Source of the DNA: Flavobacterium gyeonganense
GTDB lineage: Bacteria > Bacteroidota > Bacteroidia > Flavobacteriales > Flavobacteriaceae
Direction: 5' to 3'
Assembly: GCF_029625295.1 (NCBI RefSeq)
Contig: NZ_CP121112.1
Coordinates: 2,728,001 to 2,792,000 of the forward strand
Length of the DNA stretch: 64,000 nucleotides
Part shown: positions 36,653 through 45,222 of the stretch, in pieces
How the letters are laid out: the number at the start of each line of letters is the position of its first letter
Position numbering within the stretch: position 1 is the stretch's first letter
The notes under the pieces: model-generated
What the model saw: only the letters and a program-made list of their open reading frames with translations
What the model was told of the DNA's origin: nothing
Databases searched by the model: none
Position numbers and translations under genes: made by a program

Positions 36653-37366
36653 TTATGAAAGAGCATCATGAAAAATAATTCCCAACGTATGGCGTTCGCC
36701 AGAATGAACTTCGCTTACACCATGTTTCATATTGACACGATAATAGCCTTTTGTGCCTTTTACAGGTCTGAAATTGGTTGTGAAAACTAAAACATCTCCT
36801 TTTTTTGGTTTTAAAACAATGGCTTTCGATTGTGCTCTTGGCGTTTGTTGCATTAAAACAAATTCTCCTCCAGTAAAATCTTCATCAGGCTCATTTAAAA
36901 GAAGTACAATTTGAATTGGAAAATAAACATCTCCATATAAATCCTGATGCAAAGTATTGAATCCGCTTTTGCCATATTTTAAAATTAAAACAGTTGCTTT
37001 CAGTTGGTTATTATCATGACATTGTTTTAGTAACTCTGCGTGAGTTTTTGGAAAAACAGTATCTATATTCAAAGATTTCATCCATGTATTGGCAATTGGA
37101 GCCAGTTTTGGATAAGTCGAAGAACGAAGATTCTGAATTAAATCAGGCAATGGATAATTGAAATATTTATATTCGCCCAGACCAAATCGAGGACGTTCCA
37201 TTACAACTGTTTTCCGATATAAATTTGGATTGTCATAATCGAATTTTAAGTGTTCACATTGTTTATGGTTAAGCACATTTGGAATAATGGCAAAACCATT
37301 TTGGTGCATAGATTCGGTAATGCTTTCCCAATTTTGAGAAGCAATTTTTGATTGTATATTTTGCAT
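36653..37366 (-). CDS. 2OG-Fe(II) oxygenase
   Basis: 237 residues. A double-stranded beta-helix oxygenase with the HXD metal motif in NTLHQDLYGDVYFP (about residues 135-149) and a distal region KKGDVLVFTTNFRPVKGTKGYYRVNMKHGVSEV supplying the second His and 2-oxoglutarate-binding basic residue. Position between the Ada-domain gene and ada suggests it belongs to the alkylation response; its substrate is not known. Confidence 0.85.
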   Translation of the reverse strand: MQNIQSKIASQNWESITESMHQNGFAIIPNVLNHKQCEHLKFDYDNPNLYRKTVVMERPRFGLGEYKYFNYPLPDLIQNLRSSTYPKLAPIANTWMKSLNIDTVFPKTHAELLKQCHDNNQLKATVLILKYGKSGFNTLHQDLYGDVYFPIQIVLLLNEPDEDFTGGEFVLMQQTPRAQSKAIVLKPKKGDVLVFTTNFRPVKGTKGYYRVNMKHGVSEVHSGERHTLGIIFHDALS

Positions 37367-37440
37367 GAGTAAGTTTTAGATATGTAAATTCACAATGATG
37401 ATCAGTCATTGGAATTTGGAGTTTTATTTTTTTTGAATTT

Positions 37441-38289
37441 TTAAAGATTCACCTGTGCTCCTTCCCAACCAATTATGGCTGTTTTTCGGGTATTTCCCCA
37501 CATGTAATCGCCAAAAGTTCCAGAACATTGAATAACGCGGTGACACGGAATTAAAAACGCAACTGGATTACTCCCAATAGCTGTTCCAACGGCGCGAGAT
37601 GCATTTGGTTTTTGAATTTGATGTGCAATAGATCCATACGTAGAAAGTTGTCCCATTGGAATTTTAAGCAAAGCTTCCCAAACTTTCAATTGAAAATCAG
37701 TTCCTTTTAAATGCAGTTTGATTTCGGATAATTTACTCCAGTCGTTTTGGAAAATAAATAAGGCATTTTGTTGTGCTAAATCAAGTTTTTTTGAAAATTT
37801 AGCATTCGGGAATTTATCCCTTAAAACGATAAATCCAGTTGTTTCATCTTCGGCGAAAGCCATAAAACATATCCCTTTAGAAGTTGAGGCGACAATAATA
37901 TTTCCAAACGGACTTTCGGAAAAACTGTGATTGATTTCCAGATTTTTACCTCCGTTTTTATATTCCGCTGGTGTCATTCCTTCAATATTTACAAATAAAT
38001 CATGAAGCCGGCTGGTGCCTGAAAGTCCAGTCTCGTAAGCAGTTTCAGAAATAGTTGCCTGATTTTCTTTCAGTAATTTTTTGGCGTGTTCGATGCTTGT
38101 ATACTGCAAAAACTTCTTCGGACTCGTTCCTGCCCATTCGCTGAAAAGCCGTTGAAAGTGAAAAGGGCTTAAATGTACTTTTTCCGCGACTTCATCTAGA
38201 TTGGGCTGATCTTTAAAATTGGCCTTGATGTATTCTATAGCTTCTGCGATACGATTGTAATTGATGGTTTCCTGTGTGTTCATCTTCAT
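37441..38289 (-). CDS. ada: Ada-type fusion of AraC domain and O6-methylguanine-DNA methyltransferase
   Basis: 282 residues. N-terminal AraC double helix-turn-helix (about 12-105: LDEVAEKVHLSPFHFQRLFSEWAG, ISETAYETGLSGTSRLHDLF), then a methyltransferase domain with the active-site Cys in IPCHRVIQ and the helix ASRAVGTAIGSNPV. The Ada phosphotriester-sensing zinc domain is missing and is encoded separately downstream. Likely regulator and repair enzyme of the four-gene group. ATG 38283 is an alternative start. Confidence 0.92.
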   Translation of the reverse strand: MKMNTQETINYNRIAEAIEYIKANFKDQPNLDEVAEKVHLSPFHFQRLFSEWAGTSPKKFLQYTSIEHAKKLLKENQATISETAYETGLSGTSRLHDLFVNIEGMTPAEYKNGGKNLEINHSFSESPFGNIIVASTSKGICFMAFAEDETTGFIVLRDKFPNAKFSKKLDLAQQNALFIFQNDWSKLSEIKLHLKGTDFQLKVWEALLKIPMGQLSTYGSIAHQIQKPNASRAVGTAIGSNPVAFLIPCHRVIQCSGTFGDYMWGNTRKTAIIGWEGAQVNL

Positions 38290-38485
38290 TCAATTTTATA
38301 ATACAAATATCGATTGGTCTTAGAAGCTACAAAATCCGAAACTTGCTTTATTTTTTAAACGTTAAGATTTATACAAAGTTCGAAGGTCTTTTCTGCTTGC
38401 AAAGTCGAGATCTTTACAAAGATTTATAAAACTTAATTAACCTCCTGAGCCAGAAAGTTAATCAAATTACGCTTTAAACCGATTG

Positions 38486-39565
38486 TTATTTCAAATCATT
38501 TTTTGCGGTTGATATGCTTATCAATTTATAACCATTTCCGGTTCTTAAAAATTCAAAATGATCTTGTTTGAAATCGGCTTTATTTTTTGGATTGATTATA
38601 ACATCCATAGTAGGATACATCCAGTCTTTTGATTCGTTGCAATTATTAAAATAAATTTCATATTCACTCGATTCAAAAATAAATTGATTTAATCCGTCAG
38701 TAGATACAAAATAATTGGTTTTTGGATTTTTAAGTTCTTCTAATTTTAATTTTAAATAAGTAAAATTCTGATTGATAAACTTAGTTTTCGATTCGCTGAT
38801 CCAGCCATCAGGTTCTTTCCAATACGTAATTTTATCAAAAGAATGTTTTTCTAAATTGGTTTTCGATAAATCAGAAAGTAAAGTGTTCTTCAGCCAATAT
38901 TTAAATTCTTTGTCATAATTAATAAATGAATAATATTGCCCGTCAACTCCAAGAAAATTGTCTCTGGTTTCGTTCTTAGTGGGTTCTTTTGATTTTTTTA
39001 AAGAATAAAAATTCAAATCGTCATTGAATGAGAAATTTTCAATAAGGACTTTGTTGTTGATATCGATTAAAAATTCTTTTCCGCCTTTCCAGAAGAAATG
39101 TTCACCGTCTTGTTCTTTAACAGCATCTTTTAAAGCAATGATCATTCCATTCCTGGCTTTGGTTAGATTGCTATAATCAGCAGGAATTACAATTTTCCCT
39201 TCGCCATCGAATATCCCCATTTTGTCGGTTTTGGGGTCTCTAAAACGAATATAACCTTCATTTTCGCAATCTGGACTATTGTCAAATACATATAAGCTGT
39301 CGCGACCAACTATTTTCCCGGTTTTGGTTAAATAATAACTTTTCCAGCCGTTGTTAAATTCCTCGGTAACGGCAATTATGTTTTCAAATTTACGGGCAGT
39401 TGTAAAACCTGTAAATTTTGGTTCTATTTTGATTAATCCGTTTTTGTCTTTAAAACCAATAAGGGTTGTGTCTTTATTTGGAAATGAAGTCCAGACATTA
39501 CTATTTTGGGAATATGAAGACGAATTTAGAATAATGAATGTTAGAAGGATAATAGTCTTTTTCAT
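38486..39565 (-). CDS. Secreted WG-repeat-like protein of unknown function
   Basis: 359 residues with signal peptide MKKTIILLTFIILNSSSYSQ. The N-terminal half has KDKNGLIKIEPKFTGFTTARKF and DGEGKIVIPADYSNLTKARNGM, close to WG/KWG repeats, which form a beta-rich surface domain. The C-terminal half (about 200-359) matches nothing I recognise. No clear operon partner. Confidence 0.7.
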   Translation of the reverse strand: MKKTIILLTFIILNSSSYSQNSNVWTSFPNKDTTLIGFKDKNGLIKIEPKFTGFTTARKFENIIAVTEEFNNGWKSYYLTKTGKIVGRDSLYVFDNSPDCENEGYIRFRDPKTDKMGIFDGEGKIVIPADYSNLTKARNGMIIALKDAVKEQDGEHFFWKGGKEFLIDINNKVLIENFSFNDDLNFYSLKKSKEPTKNETRDNFLGVDGQYYSFINYDKEFKYWLKNTLLSDLSKTNLEKHSFDKITYWKEPDGWISESKTKFINQNFTYLKLKLEELKNPKTNYFVSTDGLNQFIFESSEYEIYFNNCNESKDWMYPTMDVIINPKNKADFKQDHFEFLRTGNGYKLISISTAKNDLK

Positions 39566-39575
39566 GAAAATATTT

Positions 39576-39860
39576 TTATCTGAGATGAATCTTTAATTCA
39601 TTGCTTTTTGCTTCATCAAAACAATCGGAACAAAGCATTTTAAAGTCGGCCAGGGTTTGAAATGCATCTGTCCATTCCTCGCCATTATTGAGAAGGTATT
39701 GTTCGCATGAAGTACACCAGGCAATTTGTGGAAGATCTCCCTCGGCTTCTGAATAGTAAAAACCGACTTTTTCTTTGTGGTCTATTGCCATTGCAATATG
39801 AATACAGGAAAAAGCCATTTCTCTTGAACCGTGAATGTCACATATAATTTCTTCGATCAT
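39576..39860 (-). CDS. Small cysteine-rich protein, likely zinc-binding
   Basis: 94 residues from ATG 39860 (MIEEIICDIHGSREMAF). Four candidate metal sites: CDIH, CIHIA, WCTSC and LCSDC, an arrangement of Cys/His pairs typical of small zinc-ribbon proteins. I do not recognise a named family. It follows nothing obvious; next gene upstream on this strand is ahcY 266 bases away. Confidence 0.65.
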   Translation of the reverse strand: MIEEIICDIHGSREMAFSCIHIAMAIDHKEKVGFYYSEAEGDLPQIAWCTSCEQYLLNNGEEWTDAFQTLADFKMLCSDCFDEAKSNELKIHLR

Positions 39861-39940
39861 TTTTATGAGTTTATATTTCAAATTTAAATTTATAAAATAA
39901 AAAACATGTAAATGTCTTGTTAAATTAAGTTATTTATGGC

Positions 39941-40045
39941 ATAAGTGAGCGTGAGGGATAGGAGCAGGCTACTGAAGTAGCGCGGATAGCCCGACAGTAT
40001 TTAAGAAAAGGCCTAATGAGCGCAAAGTATATTTGGGGCTTTTTT
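39941..40045 (+). repeat. Structured intergenic element with GATAGGAGCAGGCT / GCGGATAGCCCGAC
   Basis: GCTACTGAAGTAGC (39968-39981) is a short hairpin, and the stretch ends in AAAAGGCC...TTTGGGGCTTTTTTT (about 39997-40046). It shares the GATAGnAGC and AGCCC words with the other structured elements, but end sequences differ, so membership is uncertain. Confidence 0.45.
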
Positions 40046-40069
40046 TAAATGGTGGCACGCCCTAATAAA

Positions 40070-40093
40070 AAACCCTCACATTTCTGTAAGGGT
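40070..40093 (-). terminator. Terminator of ahcY
   Basis: AACCCT and AGGGTT stem with an A run on the plus-strand left side, giving a U tract for minus-strand transcription. Confidence 0.7.
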
Positions 40094-40126
40094 TCTATCT
40101 TTAATTTTTAGTACTAAAACGTAATA

Positions 40127-41444
40127 CTAATATCTGTAATATTCCGGTTTAAACGGACCTTTAACGTCAACACCAATATAAGCAGCCTGATCTTCACGTA
40201 AAGTTTCCAATTCAACACCTAATTTAGCTAAGTGTAAAGCAGCCACTTTTTCATCTAAATGTTTTGGTAACATGTAAACTTCATTTTTGTAAGCTGCACT
40301 GTTATTCCATAATTCGATTTGAGCTAAAGTCTGGTTTGTAAATGAGTTACTCATTACAAAGCTTGGGTGACCTGTAGCACAACCAAGGTTTACTAAACGA
40401 CCTTCTGCTAAGATGATGATATCTTTTCCAGCGATAGTATATTTGTCAACCTGAGGTTTAATTTCGATTTTAGAAGCACCGTGATTTTTGTTTAACCATG
40501 CCATGTCAATTTCGTTATCAAAGTGTCCGATGTTACAAACGACAGTTTTGTCTTTCATTTTTTCAAAATGACTTCCAACAACGATATCTTTATTTCCTGT
40601 AGTTGTAATGATGATGTCAGCATTAGCAATTACAGTATCTAATTTTTTAACTTCGTAACCGTCCATTGCAGCTTGCAAAGCACAAATTGGATCGATTTCA
40701 GTAACAGTTACAATAGATCCAGCACCTCTAAAAGAAGCTGCAGTTCCTTTTCCTACGTCACCGTATCCGCAAACAATTACTCTTTTTCCAGCCAACATTA
40801 AGTCAGTTGCACGACGAATAGCATCTACAGCAGATTCTTTACATCCGTATTTGTTATCAAATTTAGATTTAGTAACAGAATCGTTAATGTTGATTGCAGG
40901 CATTGGTAAAGTTCCGGCTTTTACTCTTTCGTAAAGTCTGTGAACACCAGTTGTAGTTTCTTCAGAAAGACCTTTGATTCCAGGAACTAATTCCGGGTAA
41001 CGATCGATAACCATGTTAGTTAAATCTCCACCGTCATCTAAGATCATGTTCAATGGTTTTCTGTCTTCACCAAAGAATAAAGTCTGCTCAATACACCAGT
41101 CAAATTCTTCTTCATTTAAACCTTTCCAGGCATAAACAGAAATTCCTGCAGCAGCAATTGCTGCAGCAGCCTGATCCTGAGTAGAGAAAATGTTACAAGA
41201 AGACCAGGTAACTTCTGCACCAAGAGCGATTAAAGTTTCGATTAATACTGCCGTTTGAATCGTCATGTGTAAACATCCAGCGATACGAGCTCCTTTAAGA
41301 GGCTGCTCATCTTTATATTCAGCACGAAGCGCCATTAAACCTGGCATTTCAGCTTCAGCTAGTTCAATTTCTTTTTCTTCCCCAGGCAGCCAGAGAAATG
41401 TCTTTTACTTTGAAAGCCACATACGGCGTAGTTGTAGTACTCAT
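40127..41444 (-). CDS. ahcY: Adenosylhomocysteinase, frame broken near the N-terminus
   Basis: ATG 41444 gives [20 protein letters not shown] then WGRKRN and a stop; deleting one base from the five T's at 41372-41376 gives [17 protein letters not shown] and a 438-residue protein, the family length. The NAD-binding motif is [12 protein letters not shown], and [17 protein letters not shown] matches the catalytic region. It hydrolyses S-adenosylhomocysteine. If read without correction only ATG 41347 is usable, missing 33 residues. Confidence 0.93.
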
Positions 41445-41476
41445 TTATATTATATTTGTATATGTATAATTTTTTG

Positions 41477-41484
41477 CAAATTTA
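41477..41484 (-). promoter_or_regulatory. Candidate -7 element TAAATTTG for ahcY
   Basis: TAAATTTG on the minus strand fits TAnnTTTG, 33 bases before the corrected ahcY ATG, supporting that start. No clear -33 TTG. Confidence 0.4.
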
Positions 41485-41576
41485 CATAATAGCTTTTGAA
41501 TTTTGCTACTTTCTATCAGATTTATGAAATGTTTAATTTATTAATCTTTAGAATGTTAGAAATAATGGCTTTTAGA

Positions 41577-41650
41577 AGCTAATCCTGCTGTCCGCTCTAT
41601 CTTTTATGTTGAACCCCACCATAAAAGGATGCCGCTCCCATCAGGGCTAG
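41577..41650 (-). repeat. Structured intergenic element with CTAGCCC...GGATTAGCT ends
   Basis: On the minus strand it starts CTAGCCCTGATGGGAGCGG and ends GACAGCAGGATTAGCT, the same ends as 21103-21245. CTTTTATG (41601-41608) pairs with CATAAAAG around a C-rich loop. The gap 41445-41738 holds nothing else I can identify apart from AT-rich sequence. Confidence 0.7.
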
Positions 41651-41738
41651 AAACCAACAATGTTAAATTACAAATTCAGTTTTCAGACAAAGTGAATAAT
41701 TAATAATTCACCATTCATAATTTATAATTAAAAAAGAA

Positions 41739-42389
41739 ATGCCTTTATTTAAGACCATACAATGCAATGAAAACACCCGAATTTTAATTTGGGAAATCAC
41801 CGAATCTTTTGATGAATTGTACAGCAGGGTAACCTTAAAAGAAAAAACGCAAAAAAGACTGGACGGAATGAAATCTGAAATGCATCAGCGTGCTTTTTTG
41901 AGTGTTCGTATGCTGATTCAGGAAATGGGTTTCACAGATAAAGACCTGCATTATGACGAATTCGGGAAACCTTATTTTGATTGTCATAATTATATATCAA
42001 TCACACATTCATACCATTTTGCAGCCATAATAATCAGTGATCAGACGGTTGGAATCGATATGGAATTGCAGCGTGAAAAAATTCAGAGAATTGCCGATAA
42101 ATTTACGGATTACGAATGTGATTATTTAAATCCTGGTCTTACAGAACAATATGTGAAGAAACTAACGGTAATCTGGGGAGCAAAAGAAGCTATTTTTAAA
42201 ATCAGAAACGAAAAAGGGATCAGTTTTAAAGATCATATTTTAGTAGAGGATTTTTCTTTAGACGAACCCCAAACCAGCGCAAGTCTTCATTTTGATGAGT
42301 TAATAAAAGATTTTGATGTGCATTACAAGGAAATTCAATCCGATAATTTTGAAGGTAAATTTACTTTGGTTTATGCTTTTGAAAAGTAA
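41739..42389 (+). CDS. 4'-phosphopantetheinyl transferase superfamily protein
   Basis: 216 residues of Sfp type. The magnesium-binding motif is VGIDMELQ and the second signature WGAKEAIFK, with KPYFDCHNYISITHSYHFA matching the CoA-binding half. It converts apo carrier proteins to holo form by adding phosphopantetheine. It is divergent from ahcY. Confidence 0.9.
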   Translation: MPLFKTIQCNENTRILIWEITESFDELYSRVTLKEKTQKRLDGMKSEMHQRAFLSVRMLIQEMGFTDKDLHYDEFGKPYFDCHNYISITHSYHFAAIIISDQTVGIDMELQREKIQRIADKFTDYECDYLNPGLTEQYVKKLTVIWGAKEAIFKIRNEKGISFKDHILVEDFSLDEPQTSASLHFDELIKDFDVHYKEIQSDNFEGKFTLVYAFEK

Positions 42390-42412
42390 ATATAAATTTA
42401 AATTTCGTTACC

Positions 42413-42796
42413 TTATTTCCGGTTTTCAAACATACTCATAAATAAAAAAGTACTCATTTTCCTAGCACGTCTTTTCAGCGTATCTGCATTTTCGCCTTCA
42501 AAGTAGTCATCAATGGTCTGAAACCAGTGATTCAGCCAGATTCCGAATTCATTTGAAGTAATTTTACCATCAAAATGTGCATCAACTTCATTGTGAACCG
42601 TCAGCGGATTCCCGTTGTATTTTTTTACGCCAAATAAATTCATCTCCCAAAAATCAGTCAGTTTTTCCAGATGCGCATCCCAGTCTTTTATAATAGTATT
42701 AAAATAAAAGCCGATTTCGTGATCGGCTCTTATTTTAGTATAAAATTGATGGACTAAAAAAGATACATCAGCTCTATTTTCTATTTGCTTTTTCAC
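42413..42796 (-). CDS. Group III truncated hemoglobin
   Basis: 127 residues. FYFNTIIKDWDAHLEKLTDFWEMNLFG and the HFDGKITSNEFGIWLNHWFQTIDD region fit group III (ctb-type) hemoglobins, where a His in the last segment ligates heme. Such proteins bind oxygen or nitric oxide. Start overlaps the stop of the upstream membrane-protein gene by 4 bases (ATGA), indicating tight coupling. Confidence 0.9.
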   Translation of the reverse strand: MKKQIENRADVSFLVHQFYTKIRADHEIGFYFNTIIKDWDAHLEKLTDFWEMNLFGVKKYNGNPLTVHNEVDAHFDGKITSNEFGIWLNHWFQTIDDYFEGENADTLKRRARKMSTFLFMSMFENRK

Positions 42797-43080
42797 AGAA
42801 AAATAGTGTTTAAAAGAATAAATACTACACTTAAAATTGAACTCAGAATTAAAAGATTAAAAACCACTTTGTGTTTCATTTGTGCCAAAATTGAAGTGTT
42901 GACAAAGATACAGGCTAAAACAATAATTGCCAGTTGAATCATTTGTAGAACTGAAGTTCCGTTAGCCAAAACATACATGGCTGCAGCGCCTCCTAAACAG
43001 CTTTGACCAATTACAGCCATTGCAGCTGATCCCATGTAATTTTTATTGAAAATGTCGAATGTTGTTTGATATAGTGTCAT
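42793..43080 (-). CDS. Small three-helix membrane protein coupled to truncated hemoglobin
   Basis: 95 residues from ATG 43080 (MTLYQTTFDIFNK). Three hydrophobic segments (about 18-36, 42-60 and 70-95). No named domain recognised. The first gene of a two-gene unit with the hemoglobin, behind a TAnnTTTG promoter and a Crp/Fnr-like palindrome. A link to oxygen or nitric oxide physiology is inference from context. An upstream in-frame ATG would start inside the promoter. Confidence 0.7.
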   Translation of the reverse strand: MTLYQTTFDIFNKNYMGSAAMAVIGQSCLGGAAAMYVLANGTSVLQMIQLAIIVLACIFVNTSILAQMKHKVVFNLLILSSILSVVFILLNTIFL

Positions 43081-43101
43081 GATATTCAGATTTTTATAGG
43101 A

Positions 43102-43109
43102 CAAAGATA
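43102..43109 (-). promoter_or_regulatory. Predicted -7 element TATCTTTG of the membrane protein-hemoglobin operon
   Basis: TATCTTTG matches TAnnTTTG on the minus strand, 22 bases before the start codon of the membrane protein gene. Transcript start would be near 43097. Confidence 0.6.
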
Positions 43110-43126
43110 CGCCCACTATACCGCTG

Positions 43127-43152
43127 TGTTTTATGATTTAAATCATAAAACA
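43127..43152. promoter_or_regulatory. Perfect 26-bp palindrome, probable Crp/Fnr-family operator
   Basis: Every base of 43127-43139 pairs with 43140-43152; the core is ATGATTTAAATCAT, close to the Fnr/Dnr consensus TTGATnnnnATCAA. Its centre is about 42 bases before the predicted transcript start at 43097, the class II activator position. It lies just beyond the stop of the crp-like gene. Confidence 0.75.
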
Positions 43153-43161
43153 GGAACTATT

Positions 43162-43758
43162 TTATCTGTATACTTTTCGGTTTATAATCTTTAGTTCGCC
43201 TTTTTTCTCCAGGGCTTTTATGGCTCTGATTACGGTTTCTACTCGCAAACCGGTCAAATCCCCAATTTGTTGTCTTGTAAAATTAATAAGATGACCGTTT
43301 TTGTCTTTTTGAAAATTAAAGTAGGCAATTCCGTGATCGATTAATTTCAGAACCCTGTGTTCCGGTTCCTGTGTCGAGATTTCAGCAGCCACAACGGATT
43401 TATAATAAAGACGCTGTGCCAGGTTTTGAATTATTTGAATGCTGATTTTTGGGTTTTCTTCCAGCAGTTTCATGAAGTTTGCTTTTGGAAGAAGAATAAT
43501 TTCACTGTTTTCAACTGCAATAGCATTAGCAGGATATTTTTGATTCAGAAATAATGGTGGTTCGCCAAAAGATTGTTCCTTATAAAATATTCCCTGAATA
43601 AACTCTCGTCCGTCGTCATTATAATTGCTCATTTTTACTTCTCCTGAAAGAATCTGAAAGTAGTTTGAAGGAAAAATCCCTTCTTCAAAAATAATCTCAT
43701 TTTTATCGAAAGATTTCTTTACAGCACCATATTTTTCTAATAATTCAAGGGAAATCAT
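43162..43758 (-). CDS. Crp/Fnr family transcriptional regulator
   Basis: 198 residues from ATG 43758 (MISLELLEKYGAVKK). N-terminal cyclic-nucleotide-binding-like barrel (about 15-115: KNEIIFEEGIFPSNYFQILSGEVK), dimer helix (about 118-140) and a helix-turn-helix FTRQQIGDLTGLRVETVIRAIKALEKKG. No N-terminal Cys cluster of Fnr type is present, so heme or another ligand is more likely than an iron-sulfur cluster. Its stop is 10 bases from the palindrome that precedes the hemoglobin unit, the likely target. Confidence 0.88.
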   Translation of the reverse strand: MISLELLEKYGAVKKSFDKNEIIFEEGIFPSNYFQILSGEVKMSNYNDDGREFIQGIFYKEQSFGEPPLFLNQKYPANAIAVENSEIILLPKANFMKLLEENPKISIQIIQNLAQRLYYKSVVAAEISTQEPEHRVLKLIDHGIAYFNFQKDKNGHLINFTRQQIGDLTGLRVETVIRAIKALEKKGELKIINRKVYR

Positions 43759-43851
43759 AGTGTTTGTTCTTTGGTTGTTGAGATCAGTTATACAAATATA
43801 ATGCATTCAAAGTAGTTCTTATACTTGAAAACTTTTACTTTTACAGCCGTT

Positions 43852-44607
43852 ATGCAGCAAAAAACATTAAATATACACCAGGAAATTTTAGACGCTAAAA
43901 GTAGAGGTCAGAAACTGCTTGCCATACTTTTGGATCCTGATAAAATTTTTTTGGAAAATGTAGATAAACTAATTTTAAAGATCAATCAATCTCCTGCAAC
44001 CCATATTTTTGTAGGTGGAAGTATTGTTCAGGCAACTATTTTAGAAGAATTAATTGCGCAGCTAAAACAAAAAACAAACTTACCCGTTGTTATATTTCCG
44101 GGTGATCCTTCACAGATTTCACCTCAGGCAGATGCTATTTTGTTTCTTTCATTATTATCTGGACGAAATCCGGATTATTTGATAGAATATCAGGTTCAGG
44201 CAGCACCGATTCTAAAAAAAACGAATCTGGAAGTGATTTCGACAGGTTATATTCTAATCGAAAGCGGAAATGAAACTGCTGTTGCGCGTATCAGTAAAAC
44301 AAAGCCTCTTAATCGTGAAAATTTTGATTTGGTTCTTGCTACTGCTCAGGCGGGAGAGATGCTGGGAAACAAATTAATGTATTTAGAAGCCGGAAGTGGT
44401 GCTAAAAATCCAGTACCTCTGAAAATGATTGAGCTGATTGCTCAGAATATTGAAATCCCCATGATTGTCGGAGGAGGAATTACAGATTTAAAGGGAATTC
44501 AAAATGCTTATAAGGCCGGAGCCGATTTAGTAGTAATTGGGACTGCTTTTGAAAATGACACTCATTTTTTTGAGCAAAAACAAATCAAAGAACGACACAA
44601 TGATTGA
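43852..44607 (+). CDS. Geranylgeranylglyceryl/heptaprenylglyceryl phosphate synthase
   Basis: 251 residues from ATG 43852. A TIM barrel with LLAILLDPDKI, HIFVGGSIVQAT, VVIFPGDPSQISPQADAIL, SGTGYILIESG-like (STGYILIESGN), EAGSGAKNPV and MIVGGGITDLKGI, matching PcrB/GGGPS. It joins a polyprenyl diphosphate to sn-glycerol-1-phosphate, an archaeal-type ether lipid step also found in Flavobacteria. Stop overlaps the pnuC start by 8 bases, so they form an operon. Confidence 0.92.
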   Translation: MQQKTLNIHQEILDAKSRGQKLLAILLDPDKIFLENVDKLILKINQSPATHIFVGGSIVQATILEELIAQLKQKTNLPVVIFPGDPSQISPQADAILFLSLLSGRNPDYLIEYQVQAAPILKKTNLEVISTGYILIESGNETAVARISKTKPLNRENFDLVLATAQAGEMLGNKLMYLEAGSGAKNPVPLKMIELIAQNIEIPMIVGGGITDLKGIQNAYKAGADLVVIGTAFENDTHFFEQKQIKERHND

Positions 44608-45222
44608 TTTTTTTTTAGACAGCTATAAAAATACTCCTCTTTGGCATATCGCTTTAGAGTTTTTAGTATTTGTTTGTGGGATACTAAGCGTCTGGTTTGC
44701 AAAAAAAGAAAATATCTGGGTGTATCCAACAGGTTTGGTCGCAACTGTAATATCAGTATATCTTTTGTATGTTGCTGGTTATGTAGGAGATATGATTATT
44801 AATGGTTATTTTTCGGTTATGAGTATCTACGGTTGGTATGTTTGGGCGAAAGGGGGAACTATTGATGATAATTTACCTATTACAAGAACAAATTCCAATG
44901 AAAAAATAACAGGAATTTTATTGTTTATTGTTACGTTTTTCGTAGTTTTCGGGATTTATAAATATTTTGATTATACTATCAATCCGGATAATTATATTGA
45001 CATGATTTCATCAGGGATATTTTTTGCAGGAATGTGGTACATGGCAAGAAAAAAATCGAAAACTGGACACTTTGGATTATAGGTGATATTATTGTTGTAC
45101 CGCTTTATGCTTATCGCGGTTTAGGAATGTTGTCACTTCAGTATTTAATTTTTACAATTTTGGCAATTTCAGCTTATATAGAATGGAGAAAGATCTTAGA
45201 CAGCAAAAAACAAACATTATAA
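44600..45222 (+). CDS. pnuC: Nicotinamide riboside transporter PnuC, frame broken
   Basis: From ATG 44600 (MIDFFLDSYKNTPLWHIALEF). Several membrane helices and the PnuC signature YPTGLVATVISVYLLY and MIINGYFSVMSIYGWYVW. The frame runs off after GMWYMARKK; one extra A in the run 45049-45055 continues it as IENWTLWIIGDIIVVPLYAY to 45222, giving 207 residues. It imports nicotinamide riboside across the inner membrane. The end overlaps the NRK fusion gene by 40 bases, so coupling is likely. Confidence 0.9.

Noticed and set aside
45034..45222. Separate 62-residue small membrane protein gene
   Set aside because: Its sequence continues PnuC exactly at the A run 45049-45055, so it is the C-terminus of pnuC.
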